Notes under the pieces: model-generated
Seen by the model: only the letters and a program-made list of their open reading frames with translations
Databases searched by the model: none
What the model was told of the DNA's origin: nothing
Source of the DNA: Chrysoporthe austroafricana
Taxonomy: Eukaryota; Ascomycota; Sordariomycetes; Diaporthales; Cryphonectriaceae
Assembly (NCBI GenBank): GCA_001051155.2
Contig: JYIP02000004.1
Coordinates: 3,032,383-3,096,382, forward strand
Reading direction: 5' to 3'
DNA: 64,000 nucleotides
Part shown: positions 1-11,343 of the stretch, piece by piece
How the letters are laid out: each line of letters begins with the position of its first letter
How positions within the stretch are numbered: the first letter of the stretch is position 1
Translations under genes and position numbers: made by a program

Positions 1-2082
1 AAGGCAGGACTGTTCCAGGCTAAGAGCAACCTCTCGTCGCCACAGGGTGGTTGTGGCTCACAGGACACGAGACACAAGGACGGGGAGGAAGGCTGTGGCC
101 AGTGAGAGTTTAAAAATACAGCAGCCATTGATGTGTCGTCAGGCTTGGAGATGGGGCGCCTGCAGGCTGAACGACTAGGTCCTGCCAAGCCCCTGTGCCA
201 CGGGTGAAGTAGCCTGGCTAGCCTAACAGCCTGCCTAACAGCCTGCCTCTCCAGCTCTGCTAGCCCGCGGAGAGTGGTTACCAGACGGGACACCAGACAG
301 CCAGCAAAAGCTCTGCGCGGTGGGCTCCTCAGCAGATACCGATCACCAGACACTCACTCCCTTCCCAATGTGGTCGAGGTCTCCTCCGGACAGGTTCCCA
401 GTTCGGAAACCCCCCTTTACCAGGGCTGCCACGCCAGTCTGATACGAGCAGAACCACAGAGGCGAGGAGCGAGCCGGCGACACTACGTTGCTATGGTATT
501 GCCATGCATCACCACAGAGCCGCAGAACCAGATACTGCCACCATCCATCCCTTCACTGCCTCGACCTGAGACGCCTTCCATTTATTTGTTCTGGAAACCA
601 AGCCTAACAGTCGGTGGCGATACTGTGCTCGCTCCGTCTGCAGGCCCGGCGGGCAGGTCCTGGCATCTCGCGTGCTCCCCCGTTGCGCGTCTAATCCGGG
701 ATCGAGGGGGTGGGGCGGGGGCGGCAGCCCGCGCGCGGTGTCTGAGTGGTGGGCGGGTGAGCTCACGCCTCTGAAGAGGATGATGCGGCCGCCAGGCCCG
801 GTAGCAGACTGAGACGATCGCCCGCCGAGAAGGTTGACGTTGCAGCCGGGTGGGTGGGTGCCAGCCAGGGGCTAAACATAGTAAAGAGCCCCTCAGGCCG
901 CCCCTCTCGCCCCCCGATGTGTGCGCGCGCGTGCGTGTGTGTCCCCTTTTTGGATCTGGCCCTGGCTCTCGAGCCCAGCCTGACTCATCAATCTTATCGC
1001 AAGGTTTGCGGCGCTCCAGAGCCGCAGCCACAGAGCATTACATTAGTACGGGCCACCATTTTAGCATGTACTTGTGCTGAAGGGGATTTGTTGAAATACC
1101 GATGACCACGTGGCGGCCTTGGGGCTTTTTGGCCTGAGCTAGTTCATACTCTTTCTCATCCATGACCCTGTGGCATTTTGCTATGTGCTGGACTGAGCCC
1201 GTGCGCCATGACAGTGATCACCTGTCAGTAGGCGGCTTCCTGTCGTCGACTCTCTGGGTGACTCCGGGCGCCCGGCTCGACAGCTCTTAGAGCTTACTGT
1301 TTCTTATCTCTGCCTTCCTCCATTTCGAGACCGGCACTACGGTGCGCATAAGCACTACGGACCGCAGCCTTAAACCGAGCCCACAGGAAGACGGACGGCG
1401 CAGGACGGGGAAACAGATATACAGTGATCGTTACAGGGTTCGCGTGTACCGAGACAGCGACTGCCACAGGCTGAGGTGTGGGGGGGCACGACAGGCGTCC
1501 GCTTCCCCAAGGGTAATATGCAGAGAGGTGTAGCCGGTTCTTTCATGCGCCTGAGTCGTCGGGAGATGAAGGCAGAGGCGTTTGGTAATAGACAGGCTAG
1601 ATGGGATCCTTGATCTTGGCACGAAAAATAATCCTTCAGACATTTGAACATGGAAAGTAGGTTCAACGCTGTACACACTAATGCCATTTGTTTCACGATT
1701 GAGTGTTCCCGCCGGGGGAGAGAGGTAAACACACAGGCCGAAGAACGGCCGCATGATCGGGGGATCGTGCGCGCTGTCCACTGCCCGTAGGTCCTCCTCG
1801 CAGCACCAAGGGGGAACGCTTCGCGGTCGGAGCATGTCACTCGGCCAGGCATCACCAAAGAGGTCGGGACGCAGCGCGGGATCTCGGCTGTCGTTTGATG
1901 CCGTCGAATTGGGTCACGGCTGTGGCACCCTAGCCGTACGATGTCCGCGAACAATCTAAGCACAAGAGACGCCCCAGTATGATGTTCCCCCAACCGTCAT
2001 GATGTGGAAAAGCATGCGCGTCGCCCAAGATTCTCGCCGTCGAAGTTTCGTTCGTTTTTGGTCATCGGCCCTCGTGTGTCCC
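1..2082. other. Gene-free left edge
   Basis: No conserved protein, RNA gene or mobile element is recognisable here. Open frames on both strands are short, overlap one another and have no family-like motifs. A short GT/GC alternating patch lies near 920-950. The right end is the 3' flank of the eL29 gene. Part of a gene continuing from outside the window cannot be excluded. Confidence 0.5.
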
Positions 2083-2557
2083 TTACACCGTCTCGCGCTT
2101 GCCCTCCTTCAGCTCCTTCTGTGAGGGTTGTCAGTCTAACCGCCCGCGCCGCCGGCTGCCAGTCAGCCGCAGGGTAGGGGCGCTCTTGCTAACCAGAGCC
2201 TTCATCGTGCCGTGAAGAGCATAGCGATGGTTCCGTCGGAACTTGGGGTCAGTGCCGTTGAGGGAAGGGTATCTGGAGGTCTTGGGCTTCTTGATGCTGT
2301 ATTGCGCGGTGAAACCATCAGCCAAAATTGTCCCAGAATCAAATCTCATTCTCCTGTATCGGGGATCGCAGCCGATCGGGAGGCTGCGCATCGATGTCGA
2401 GGGGTTTCGGTGACCGGCAGTCCGACGTACCCGTTCCTGTGAGCCTTCTTGCTCTGGTTGTGCTGGGAGCTGTTCTTCGACTCTGTTTGCGACGTCTGTC
2501 AGCCAATCCGAATGGGTGCGAGAAGTTCGGCGTCGGGGATGTGCACGTACTGGCCAT
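2083..2557 (-). CDS. RPL29: 60S ribosomal protein eL29 (L29), four exons
   Basis: Structural protein of the large cytosolic ribosomal subunit. The gene is split into four short exons, so no single open frame shows it: 2551-2557, 2431-2482, 2194-2296 and 2083-2118. Introns are 2483-2550, 2297-2430 and 2119-2193, all GT..AG. The joined product is 65 residues, the usual size for fungal eL29. It opens with MAKSKNSSQHNQSKKAHRNG, the family signature, continues with IKKPKTSRYPSL and GTDPKFRRNHRYALHG, and ends KELKEGKRETV. The start codon is followed by only four coding bases before the first intron, an arrangement common in fungal ribosomal protein genes. The first half is very basic, as expected for an rRNA-binding protein. 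Identity is secure from the motif order; the last intron (donor GTTAGC) is the least consensus-like junction. Confidence 0.95.
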
Positions 2558-3060
2558 TTTGACGGTGTTTGTCGAGGTATCAAGGTTGGTTGATGTGGTC
2601 AAAGAAGAGGTTGTTAGGTCAATTTCGCCAGACTAGGCGAGTTTTCGAGATTTTGGTGGGTTTGCCCGGGCAGGCTGTTTTAGTGGGGACTGGGCGGTTA
2701 CTTATGTAAGCCCCCTTCTGCTAGCCTTCCACCCTTCTAGCTTTTGACGACACCCCCCCCCCACCAGTCCTCGGGCAAACCCAAGAAAAAAGAATGCGAG
2801 AAACACCTGGCCTTGGCAATGGTTTCTTCACGGCATGACTAAGTTTTATTCCAGAACGCCATCCTGAATCAAGAGCTCTGTTCAAAGGTCCGTTTAAATT
2901 CAGAGGCCACAGCACACAAATCGACGTCGATTTATTCAATGGCAACTTGGGCGGTGAGACCATAATTCTGAGCCTGTAAATATCGACATGATCTCATATA
3001 GCATATATATCGCTTCTACTTTGGGATCCGCCCTTCTCCATACATCTCCTGTATGTTGAT
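2558..3060. other. Spacer between ANT1 3' end and RPL29 5' end
   Basis: Both flanking genes are on the minus strand, so this holds the RPL29 promoter and 5' leader plus the 3' untranslated region of the carrier gene. A run of C near 2750-2762 is the only low-complexity element seen. No further gene is recognisable. Confidence 0.55.
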
Positions 3061-4279
3061 CTATTTCACCGCCACCCGAGATGTGACATTCTTCTGCGTG
3101 GCCAATTTCGCGGCCGCGGCCAAGTGCTGTGACCGGAGCTTCTGTATGTACCGGAGGAAGAGGATAAAGAGAAGTTCCACTCTGCGATGAAGTCAGCAGG
3201 GACACTCCTGACGCAGAGAGGTAGCCTTTTAGGAGGGGGGCGCTCACCGTTCCTTGGTCATCATCAGGATACCCTGCACCAAGATCCCCTTGAGGATCTG
3301 CGGGCCGATGCCCTTGAACAGGCCGAGGATGCCCTCATTGTCATAGATGAACCTCATCACCTCGCCAAAGGTCTTGAAAGGCTTGCCCTGCCTGGACGGG
3401 GGAGGCTTAGACTGCAACCCAACCTTAGCAACGATCAGCGGCTGTGTCGCTATCGTCGCAAGCGCCTTTGACAGCGCCCCGAGAACTGGCGCGGAGTCAG
3501 TGTCCTGCGTCCACATCCCAACCTGCCGGGCGGCCGCCGGCCGAAGGACCACTCACCAAAAGCCTGCCACGGCTTCAGCACCGCCCCAGGGAACAGCAGC
3601 GGTTTTAACCTCTCGTACGCCCCGTAGGTAATGCTCGGGTTCACCACCAGGACCAGGCTCGCCCGCAGCCCCCTCCACAGGCCCGTGATGCCGTCCTCGC
3701 CGTCGATGACCTCCCGCGCGGTGTCCAGCATGCCCTTCCTCTCGCCCTTGCTCTGCGTCTGCTGGCGCGTGGTGATGACGGCGACGGGGATCGTGAACAG
3801 CTGGGCCAGGGCGCCGGCGACGGCGCCCAGGCTCAGCTCGACGGCGGTGGACGGCGGCGCGGCGGCGGACCGGCCCCCCCGGAAGTAGAGGTCCCGCACG
3901 GTCTGGTACCAGAAGAAGTAGGCGAAGTTGGTGCTCGCGACGCCGAGCAGGGAGCCGGACATGCCCGCGTACAGGCCCGAGGGCCCGTCGTCCGCGACGA
4001 TCTTGGTGATGGCGTCCCAGGTCGAGTCGTAGTGCGGCGGGGCGCCGGGGGGCGCGGGCTCGCCCGGCCGGCGCTTCTCCTGGACCTGGAGGCGGGTCTT
4101 GACTCTGGACACGGGGGGAGGGCACGTCAGATGCTGGGGAGCGTACGGGCAGGAGGAGCAAGGGTGGCTGCGCACATGTCTAGCGGGTATACGAGGGCGT
4201 TGGCCAGGACGGCGCCGGTGGCGCCTGCGGTGGCCTTCCCCCAGGGGCCGATCGGGGCGGACTTGGACTGGATCGCCAT
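3061..4279 (-). CDS. ANT1: Peroxisomal adenine nucleotide carrier (ANT1/PMP47 type)
   Basis: A mitochondrial-carrier-family protein that by homology exchanges ATP for AMP across the peroxisomal membrane, supplying ATP for fatty-acid activation and beta-oxidation. Four exons: 4176-4279, 3557-4104, 3248-3485 and 3061-3181. Introns of 71, 71 and 66 nt are GT..AG, and the joined protein is 336 residues, normal for the family. The start MAIQSKSAPIGPWGK leads into the first carrier repeat, NALVYPLDIVKTRLQVQ, which carries the PxD/E-x-x-K/R carrier signature across the first splice junction. The second and third repeats have diverged signatures (LFTIPVAVITTRQQTQ and IATQPLIVAKVGLQ), typical of ANT1/PMP47 rather than mitochondrial ADP/ATP carriers. 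The last exon adds a basic tail, VELLFILFLRYIQKLRSQH. The start lies in a divergent intergenic region shared with palB. Confidence 0.93.
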
Positions 4280-5609
4280 CTTGTAGTCTTCGTGGCGGCT
4301 CTAGGGGCTTCTGGAAACAATATTGCCCTGGTGTGAGGAGGACCAGGAGTCGTGGGGGGCCCCAGAAATAGGGAAATGTAGCGGCGGGCTTTCGCGCGCC
4401 GAACACCGGCGGGCGTGGAGCACTTGGGAGGAGCAAGCTCTGGCTGCTACCGGCGCATGGAGACCTGTATGGACATTGGGCATAAATGAGCAAGAAAGTA
4501 AGCGGGTCAATAGAGGTCCAGCACCTCAGCAGTCGCTGGGAATGCGGAACAGGAGTCGGCAGAGGGGAGAGAAAGAAAGAATACCAGGTCGGTCGGTCCC
4601 AATAAACGCCGGGATAACGAACGGCTCTGAGCGTTATCAGTTACCTCGGCTGTGCCATGTGCAGCCGAAGGGGACCGGACGGTACTTCCTGGCGCCTGGC
4701 GTCAGCCTCGGACCCGCCTGGGCAGGGAGAAGAGGCGGCTTGCCCGGCACATGGGACACCTGGACGGGACCGCCTCTGGATCGTGTCGCGAGTAGGAGCT
4801 GTTCCCAGCCATGTTCAACATGGAAACACATGTCATGTCATGGGCGAATGAAGAACACATCTGCTTCCACGAGCCGGATGCACTAAGTATAATCCGTACA
4901 GCCGACAGCCCAGATAACCCTAACCCGCTGGGCCGGTAGACACGCTACTTAGGTAAGCACGCGGTAAGGTGACCCGGTACCTGGTTAGAGGTGAAGGTAC
5001 TGCTGGGGAGGGACTGCTGAGGACAGGCGCTCATGATACGCGCAAGGTGCGAGCGAGGAAGGCCTGGTCGAGACCTGGGAGGTTGGTTGGAATTTCTTGG
5101 GCGTGTGTATATGCAGCCACTTCGTTCCTACGGCGAGGTGGGCAGCCTGACCGAACCGAATAGATGCTGTTCTGAGGCGCTCTCTCGCCGTGGTAAGATG
5201 TATACCTACTATCTGCTTACTTGGCCAGCGGGTTGGGGCTGGGACATTGTCATTGTCGCTGCAAGCCGCCCGCCTGCTGTTCTCCCGTCCTCAGACCTCT
5301 CAACCCACCATGCGCCTTGATGCTGCACCCTCCCCCGGCCTGCGTCGACCTGCCATGTGTTTCGGCGGAAGCGAGTTCTCTCCGTCCTCCTCGCCTCTCC
5401 TCGCCTCTTTTCGAGGCCGGGCCCACAGTTCTAGCGTGCGCAGACCTGCCATATAAGCTTTGCCCGGCTGCCGCGATGTGACTGCGGGTTCCCTTCAGAG
5501 CTCACCGGTCCAGACACCCGCCGCCGCCCGACTCTCGTGGCGATGAGAGCGCCCCGGAGGCACGACTGAAGCTGTGAACCGCGCGCCCTCCAAGAAAGCG
5601 TCCAGCGCC
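4280..5609. other. Divergent promoter region, ANT1 / palB
   Basis: No gene is recognisable. It contains two exact telomere-type repeat units at 4915-4926 and pyrimidine-rich stretches just upstream of palB (about 5280-5420). One PacC-like hexamer (GCCAAG on the minus strand) lies at 5220-5225, but a hexamer is expected by chance. Confidence 0.5.
4915..4926 (+). promoter_or_regulatory. Telobox-like element (two TAACCC units)
   Basis: TAACCCTAACCC appears once, between the divergent ANT1 and palB genes. TTAGGG-type motifs inside promoters are bound by Tbf1/Myb-domain factors in several fungi. Whether this copy is functional or is a chance or ancient interstitial telomeric remnant cannot be told from sequence alone. 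Confidence 0.3.
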
Positions 5610-8600
5610 ATGATGGAGGCCCGAGCCAGGGTACGTCGCCCCTGGGCACCCGCCGCCGCCGCAGCAGCAGCAGCAGCAGTGTGCTCGCACGGCATGAACT
5701 CACGGGACAGCAGGAGGCCGAGGCCAAGATCAGCCAGAGCTCTGGCCGGGACGCTCTCAGGCATGCCATCGACGCCGCCGAGCTCTACATGGGCGCCGCC
5801 AGGGAGGCCCCCACCGCGGCCGAGAGGGTACGCCTGAAGCGCAAGTGCCAGGATCTCATCGCGCTGGCTGAGACCCTGAAGACGACGCCTCGCCCCGGGT
5901 CGACACCTGCAGCCGCACCGTCGTCGTCGTCGTCAGCGGCGAGGGCGCGGCTGCCCAGACAGCCCCGCCAGACGCGAGAGCTCCCGACGGCGGAGAAGAC
6001 GATCCTGCTGAGGGCGTCAAAGCTGCACGGCAGCGTCTTCCCGCCGTGGGAGACCGACCCAGACCCGGCCGTGTTCAGGAGCAAGAGGCTTGACGAGCCT
6101 CCCTTCACGTGAGCGCCCTCCACACCCCGATCTTGGGATGCCGGCCATCTGCTCACAAGATACGCAGCGACACCTCCCATTTCTCGTTCTCGGCCAAACA
6201 GCAGGAGATTTTCGATGGCTGGAAGCGGCCCGCGGAGATCTTCAACGACTCCGGGCCGGAGCTCTATGAGAACATCATGGTCGCCAAGGCGGACTGTGAC
6301 CTCGTGCAGGACATTACTACGGACTGCTCTGTCGTCGCGAGTCTATGTGCTGTCATGCGGCACCTCAAGCCGGGAAAGAAGGGCTCTGTGAGTCGTCCAT
6401 GAGATTCGAGGAGGCGAGACGAGGCCGGATCATTGCTCATGACTTTCTAGCTGCTCCCGACCCTTATACAACCTTTCGATCACGACAGGGACAGGCCAGT
6501 TGCCTCTCAGAACGGTAAGTACATATTCCGGCTGAACTTCAACGGCTGCTTTAGGCAGGTAGTCGTCGACGACCGTCTGCCGGCCGCCAAGACGTCCCGC
6601 ACGTTCTTCGTCGTCGACCGGCGGAACCCAGAGCTCATATGGCCGGCGCTCATGGAGAAGGCCTACCTCAAGATCCGCGGCGGCTATGACTTCCCCGGCA
6701 GCAACTCCGGGACGGATCTCTGGGTGCTCACGGGCTGGATACCCGAGCAGATCTTCCTCCAGAGGTAGGGCCTGACCGCTCCCACCCCCACACGGGCCAG
6801 CGGGCGCTGACAGCGACATCTAGCGACGACACAGAGCTCGACCAGACGTGGAAGCGCACCAAGTCCGCCTTCGGATACGGCGACGTCGTCGTGACCCTCG
6901 GCACGGGCCGCCTCTCCCGCCAGGAGGAGGAGACGCTCGGCCTGGCCGGCGAGCACGACTACGCGGTGATGGACCTCAAGGTCTCGGAGACGGGCGAGCG
7001 GCGCATGCTCCTCAAGAACCCGTGGTGCGACGGGCTCGTCTGGAAGGGCTTCGGGTCGACGGCCACCGTCGACGCGGAGGCGTACCCGCCGCCCTCGCCC
7101 ACGCTGTCCCGGCCGAACCTCGCCCCGGCGGGGTCCGCGTCCGGCGGCGGGCCCTCGGCGCACGAGGACATGGTGGGCACCTTCTGGATCTCCTTCGACG
7201 ACGTGGTGCAGAACTTCGAGTCCCTCTACCTCAACTGGAACCCGGCGCTCTTCACGGACCGCCAGGACCACCACTTCGCCTGGGAGCTGCCGCCGCGCGC
7301 GATGCGGCGCTCCTTCGCGCACAACCCGCAGTACAGCTTCACGGCGCCCGCCGCCGGCGCCGTGTGGATTCTGCTCTCGCGCCACTTCCAGGACGGCGAG
7401 CTCCCTATCGCGCGCTCCCGCGCCACGCGCCAGCCCCCCGCCGCCTCGCTCGCCGAGGTCTCCAACAGCCTGGGCTTCATGTCCATCTACCTCTTCGACG
7501 CCGCCGGCGGCGCCCGCGTCGAGCTGCCCAGCCACCCGCCCCCGGCCCACCAGTCGCCCTTCGTCGACTCGCCCCAGACCCTCCTCCGCGTCACCGCCCA
7601 GCCCGGCACGCCCTACACCGTCGTCGTCGCCCAGGAGGGCCTCCCCCTGCCCCGCTACACCTTCACCCTCTCCTTCTTCTCCCGCGCGCCCCTCGCCGTG
7701 TCGCGCGCCGCCCCGCCCCTCGCCCACTACACCGAGGTCGCCGGCGCCTGGACCCGGCGCACCGCCGGCGGCAACGCCCGCACTGCCACCTTCGCCCACA
7801 ACCCGCAGTACAGCCTCGTCGTCTCCCGGCCGACGCCGCTCTCGCTGCTCCTCGCCGCCGACGCCGACGACGTCCCCGTGCACGTCGACCTCGTCTGGGC
7901 CGCGGGCCGCCGCGTCGCCGCCCTCGCCGCCCGCGACGTCGCCGCCGGCTCCGGCGAGTACCGCCGCGGCTGCGCCCGCGCCGAGCTCCTGCCCGCCGCC
8001 GCCCCGGGCGCCTACACCGTCGTCGTCTCCACCTTCGAGCCCGGCCAGCTCGCCGGCTTCGTCCTGCGCGTCGGCAGCGCCGCCCCCGTCGCCCTGCGGC
8101 CCGTCGCCCCCGACGCCGCCGGCCGCCTGCGCGCCGAGCTCCGCCCCGTCGTCTTCCGCGGCGGCGAGCCCGAGCGCCGCCGCGCCGCCCTCCGCCCCGC
8201 CCGCCTCACCCGCGCGTCCGTCGTCGCGCGGAGCGGCTTCCTCGAGGCCGGGCTGCCCGGCAGCGGCACTACCGGCGGCGCTAGCACCGGCGGCGCGGGC
8301 ACGGGCTCGGGCCGGTCCTCGGGCGCCGCGAGCCCCCTCAGCGTCCCCGTCTCTGTGCGCGTGAGCATCGAGTACGGCAGCGGGCCGCACGCGCGCGCGG
8401 CCGCCGTGACGGGCGACGGCGAGTTCGCGGACGCCAGCACGGGCCTGCGCACCGACGAGGTCAACCTCGACCCGGACGCGGCGCGCGCGGCCGGCGGCCT
8501 GTGGCTCGTGGTGGAGCAGATGGGGGCGCACCGGGAGGGGCAGGGGATCCAGGTGGACGTGCTCAGCGACGAGCGGGTCGACGTGGGGGAGTGGGAGGTT

Positions 8601-8612
8601 GTTGATGATTGA
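5610..8612 (+). CDS. palB: PalB/Rim13 calpain-like cysteine protease
   Basis: Intracellular calpain-family protease of the fungal ambient-pH (Pal/Rim) pathway; it is the probable enzyme for signalling cleavage of transcription factor PacC/Rim101 on ESCRT platforms. Five exons: 5610-5630, 5711-6108, 6168-6387, 6451-6764 and 6824-8612, giving 913 residues. The N-terminal MIT-like helical region (SGRDALRHAIDAAELYMG, then RLKRKCQDLI) fits ESCRT-III binding. The protease domain carries the triad: Cys193 in TTDCSVVASLCA, His362 in EHDYAVMDLKV and Asn383 in LLKNPWCDGL. Two beta-sandwich C2-like/calpain-III repeats follow; each opens with a matching motif (FAHNPQYSF and FAHNPQYSL) and the region ends GEWEVVDD. 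Two Met codons open the first exon. The exon-1 start is chosen because MEARAR..EAEAKI matches the conserved N terminus. All triad residues are present, so the enzyme should be active. Confidence 0.95.
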
Positions 8613-8630
8613 GTGCTGTTTTGCTTGTTT

Positions 8631-8654
8631 CATATATATATGTGGATGTGTGTA

Positions 8655-8697
<43 letters not shown>
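8631..8697. repeat. TA/TATG microsatellite after palB stop
   Basis: A run of alternating TA with TG interruptions begins about 20 bp after the palB stop codon, in otherwise GC-rich DNA. TATATA-type elements act as polyadenylation efficiency elements in yeast, so it may serve in palB 3' end formation. That role is inference. Confidence 0.8.
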
Positions 8698-9118
8698 TCA
8701 GCCGAGGAAAAAAGAAAGAACTCGCCCGGCTTGCACCGCGGGTCGTCTTCGAGGTCACGTAGCTAGACGGGTAGCCTAGAACAACGCTGTCGACGCCGAG
8801 CATCTAACGGTCGTTTCCGGCCCCTGCACCGGAAGCCGCAGGCTTCTCGGCGTTTTCTACTACAACACTTTGCTTCACCGCGCGCAGTGGCACCCCGGGC
8901 AGGGCAAGCCAGACCCGGGCTGCCCCCGTCCGCAGGCTAGCTCACCGGGCGGGGCTCTCGTGGTCGGAACTTGCACAGAGGTATGAGTATTCAGACTCCC
9001 GAGATCTCAGACGATGGATCAACATCGCCTCCGAAGCGGAGTTGTAGGCACTATTTCTTCCTCCCCTCCGTCTCCTTCTTCCTTCCTTCCACAAACCCAC
9101 ACACCCACACACACCCTA

Positions 9119-9475
9119 CAAAAAAAAAAAAAAAAATGCGCTCCCTTCTTTCGAAGGCAGCCGTCGCTTTTCGTTGTTTCTCAAGGTCCTCGAGATCCAT
9201 CCCCAGAAAAAAAGACCAAACGCCACGCGCTGATCCTGCTCCTATCCGGCGCAAGAGGGGGAAAAAAAACCAAAAAAAAAAAAGGGGAAACAAGAAAAAA
9301 AAGAAAAAAAAAAACCAAAAAACAAGACAATGACCACCACGCGGTGCTGATTGCGTCGCTCCGCCTTGTTNCCCCCCCCCCCCCCACCCCTCCCCCTTTA
9401 AACAAAACCCAAAAAAAGCAAATCCCCCCCACAAAGAAGAAAAGCAAGGCAAAAAAAAAAAAAAAAAAAAAAGTT
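9119..9475. repeat. Homopolymer-rich tract with assembly N
   Basis: Contains a long A run near 9119-9136, mixed A runs at 9260-9325, one N at 9371 followed directly by a C run, and another A run at 9451-9472. The N inside homopolymer suggests an unresolved or joined assembly position, so local length and order are unreliable. Confidence 0.75.
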
Positions 9476-9737
9476 GTGTTGTATCATGCTGAATGAAACA
9501 AAGGGAACAAAAAAGTGTCGCAAACTATGTACAACGAGCGAGAAACGGAAAAATGTTACCGGGCCTGTTCGGTTCGAGGAACGGCGGGGTAGTTGGGTAT
9601 CTTCGGAAATGAAAATATGTGCTGAGAAGAGTTGTGTGTGTTTGTTTGTCCCTTCAAAGAGAGAGAAGAAGAAGTAAAGGCCTGGCTGGGGAGCGAGCGA
9701 ACGTTCGGTGGTCGTCCGCAATGTGGGCTGGCTATGG

Positions 9738-11343
9738 CTAGGCCGCGCCTCGCCGCCGGCGGCCACGGCTCGGGCCGTCTGGTCTTTGAGAGAGGACATC
9801 TCGCAGAAGCAAATCGTCCTTGTCCTTGTCGGGGTGATGCACCCGAACGTGTCTGCGCGTGCGCGAGTGTATCTTGTCAGCTTTAGGGCGTATATCATAT
9901 ATCATATCATCAGGGCTTAACCGGGTTCTTGCCGGGGCGGGGGGCCGGGGGGAGGGGGGAGGGAAGGCCGTTTACGCACCTCTGCAGGTTATCGGGCCTG
10001 GGATACTTGTGTTCCCGGTCGGGACAAAACGGACACACGTAGCCCGGCGACTCGTGGACCAGTCCGTGCCGGATCATCTCGTTCTTCCTCTTGAAGCCCT
10101 TGCCGCCCTCCGAGCGGGGGCAGCCCTTCACCGGGCAGTAGTGCGGCCGCGCTTGGGAGTGCACATTTGCGTGAGAGTTCAGCAGGTACTGGGTCTGAAA
10201 GGGGGGCGCCTTGCATCCTTCAAAGGTGCAGATGTACAGACCGAGATCAGCCGGGTTGGCATAACCTATACCCTCGATGTGCACCGTGCCCCCGACAGAT
10301 GTGCCCGTCGCTGGCGTAGGGACCGAGTGGTCGCTCGGCGTGCTCCCAGGGTAGTCGACGCTGGGCCGGTGCGGTATCCCGTTGGTCATATAGGGGTAAT
10401 ATGGACTCGGCGGCATGAGGGGCTGGTGGGGCGACCGGGTGTGCATGTCGTGCGGTGAGATCGGCGGCGAGCCGTGGCTCATGGAGGGCAGCCCGCGCAT
10501 GGTGGAAGGCGGCAGCCCCGGGGGTGAGTGCGGGTACGAGGGGGTAGAGAGGGCCTCGGGTCCCAGCGACTCCTTCAGCGAGGGGAGCGTCAGCCCGGCC
10601 GTCGAATCCGACCTGGGCGAGGCATGCTGGATGGGCGGCAGGTCCCCGTGGCTGAGGCTCCCGGTGGGTGAGGCGAAACTGGCAGCCCTCGGCGAGTACA
10701 TGCTGCCCGGGCTGTAAGGAGTCGGATATACATGCTGCGGTTGTGGCCTGTCCTCCCTCCGGACGGCGGTCTGCGGCGGCGGCGCGGTGGACGTCGGCGA
10801 CCCAAGCGTCTGCGCCGCGCCCCTGGCGGCCGCGACCGCGTCCGCCGCCGCCATCAGCGGCCGGCCGTCGTCACTTACGGAGTGTCGGTCCCCCAGGGCG
10901 AGGGCGGCCAGTGCCTTTTCTGCCAGCGAGGAGCCCGGGGAGAGCGCGCCCGGCTGGAGAACGCCCGGCCGGTCGTCGTTCCTCTGCGGCCTGATGTCCA
11001 TCGGGGCGCTCACGGCAGGCGGGTCGTCGGCGTCGCCCTCGGAGCCCGGGGAGCTTGAGACCTCGGAATCGCTAACCAGGGCGACCTGTCCAGCGCGGGC
11101 GGCAATGTCGGGGTCCCTCCCGTTGCCCATAATCCCTATCAGGACGGCATCGCCCTGACTTGGTCGTACCTTTGGCCGTTTAGCTTTCCCGTTATGAGAT
11201 CTGGGAGGAGGACTGACTTGGAGCAGCGGGATGTCAGGTTCGGGGCTAGGGCTTGGTTGGGTGTTCACCTTTCTGGCGACAAGAAGGGGGCTATTCTGGG
11301 GCACCACCGCGTCGGGGTCGTACATGTCGTGAGCCGTCGCCAT
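9738..11343 (-). CDS. C2H2 zinc-finger transcription factor
   Basis: Putative nuclear DNA-binding regulator of a conserved Pezizomycotina family; I cannot name the ortholog. Two exons, 9980-11343 and 9852-9738, are joined across intron 9853-9979 (donor GTGCGT, branch-like CTGAC, acceptor CGCAG), giving 492 residues. The first 360 residues are disordered, rich in Ser/Pro/Gly (many SP and PP motifs). The zinc fingers follow: finger 1 at Cys372/Cys377 and His391/His395, finger 2 at Cys403/Cys408 and His426/His430, finger 3 at Cys437/Cys440 and His456/His460. Finger 3's histidines are encoded only by exon 2 (HVRVHHPDKDKDD), so reading through the intron gives a false C terminus lacking the last zinc ligands. 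The tail ends in a basic SRGRRRRGAA. It is preceded by an exceptionally long gene-free region. Confidence 0.9.

Larger units (their letters stand above)
8613..9737. other. Convergent 3' region between palB and the C2H2 gene
   Basis: Holds the 3' ends of two convergent genes. It starts with a TA/TATG microsatellite just past the palB stop and continues into A- and C-homopolymer-rich sequence around an N at 9371. No gene is recognisable; open frames rich in Lys or Phe come from the homopolymers. Confidence 0.6.

Noticed and set aside
5220..5225. PacC-like hexamer upstream of palB
   Set aside because: A single hexamer is expected by chance and palB is not generally a PacC target.
6684..8633. 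649-residue minus-strand open frame over palB
   Set aside because: Antisense to palB; GC-biased Ala/Arg/Gly-rich translation without motifs, while the plus strand has a full conserved calpain.
9910..9979. C terminus of the C2H2 factor read through to a stop at 9910
   Set aside because: Sequence after CAG AG is intron; joining to 9852-9738 restores the third finger's His pair and a conserved tail.
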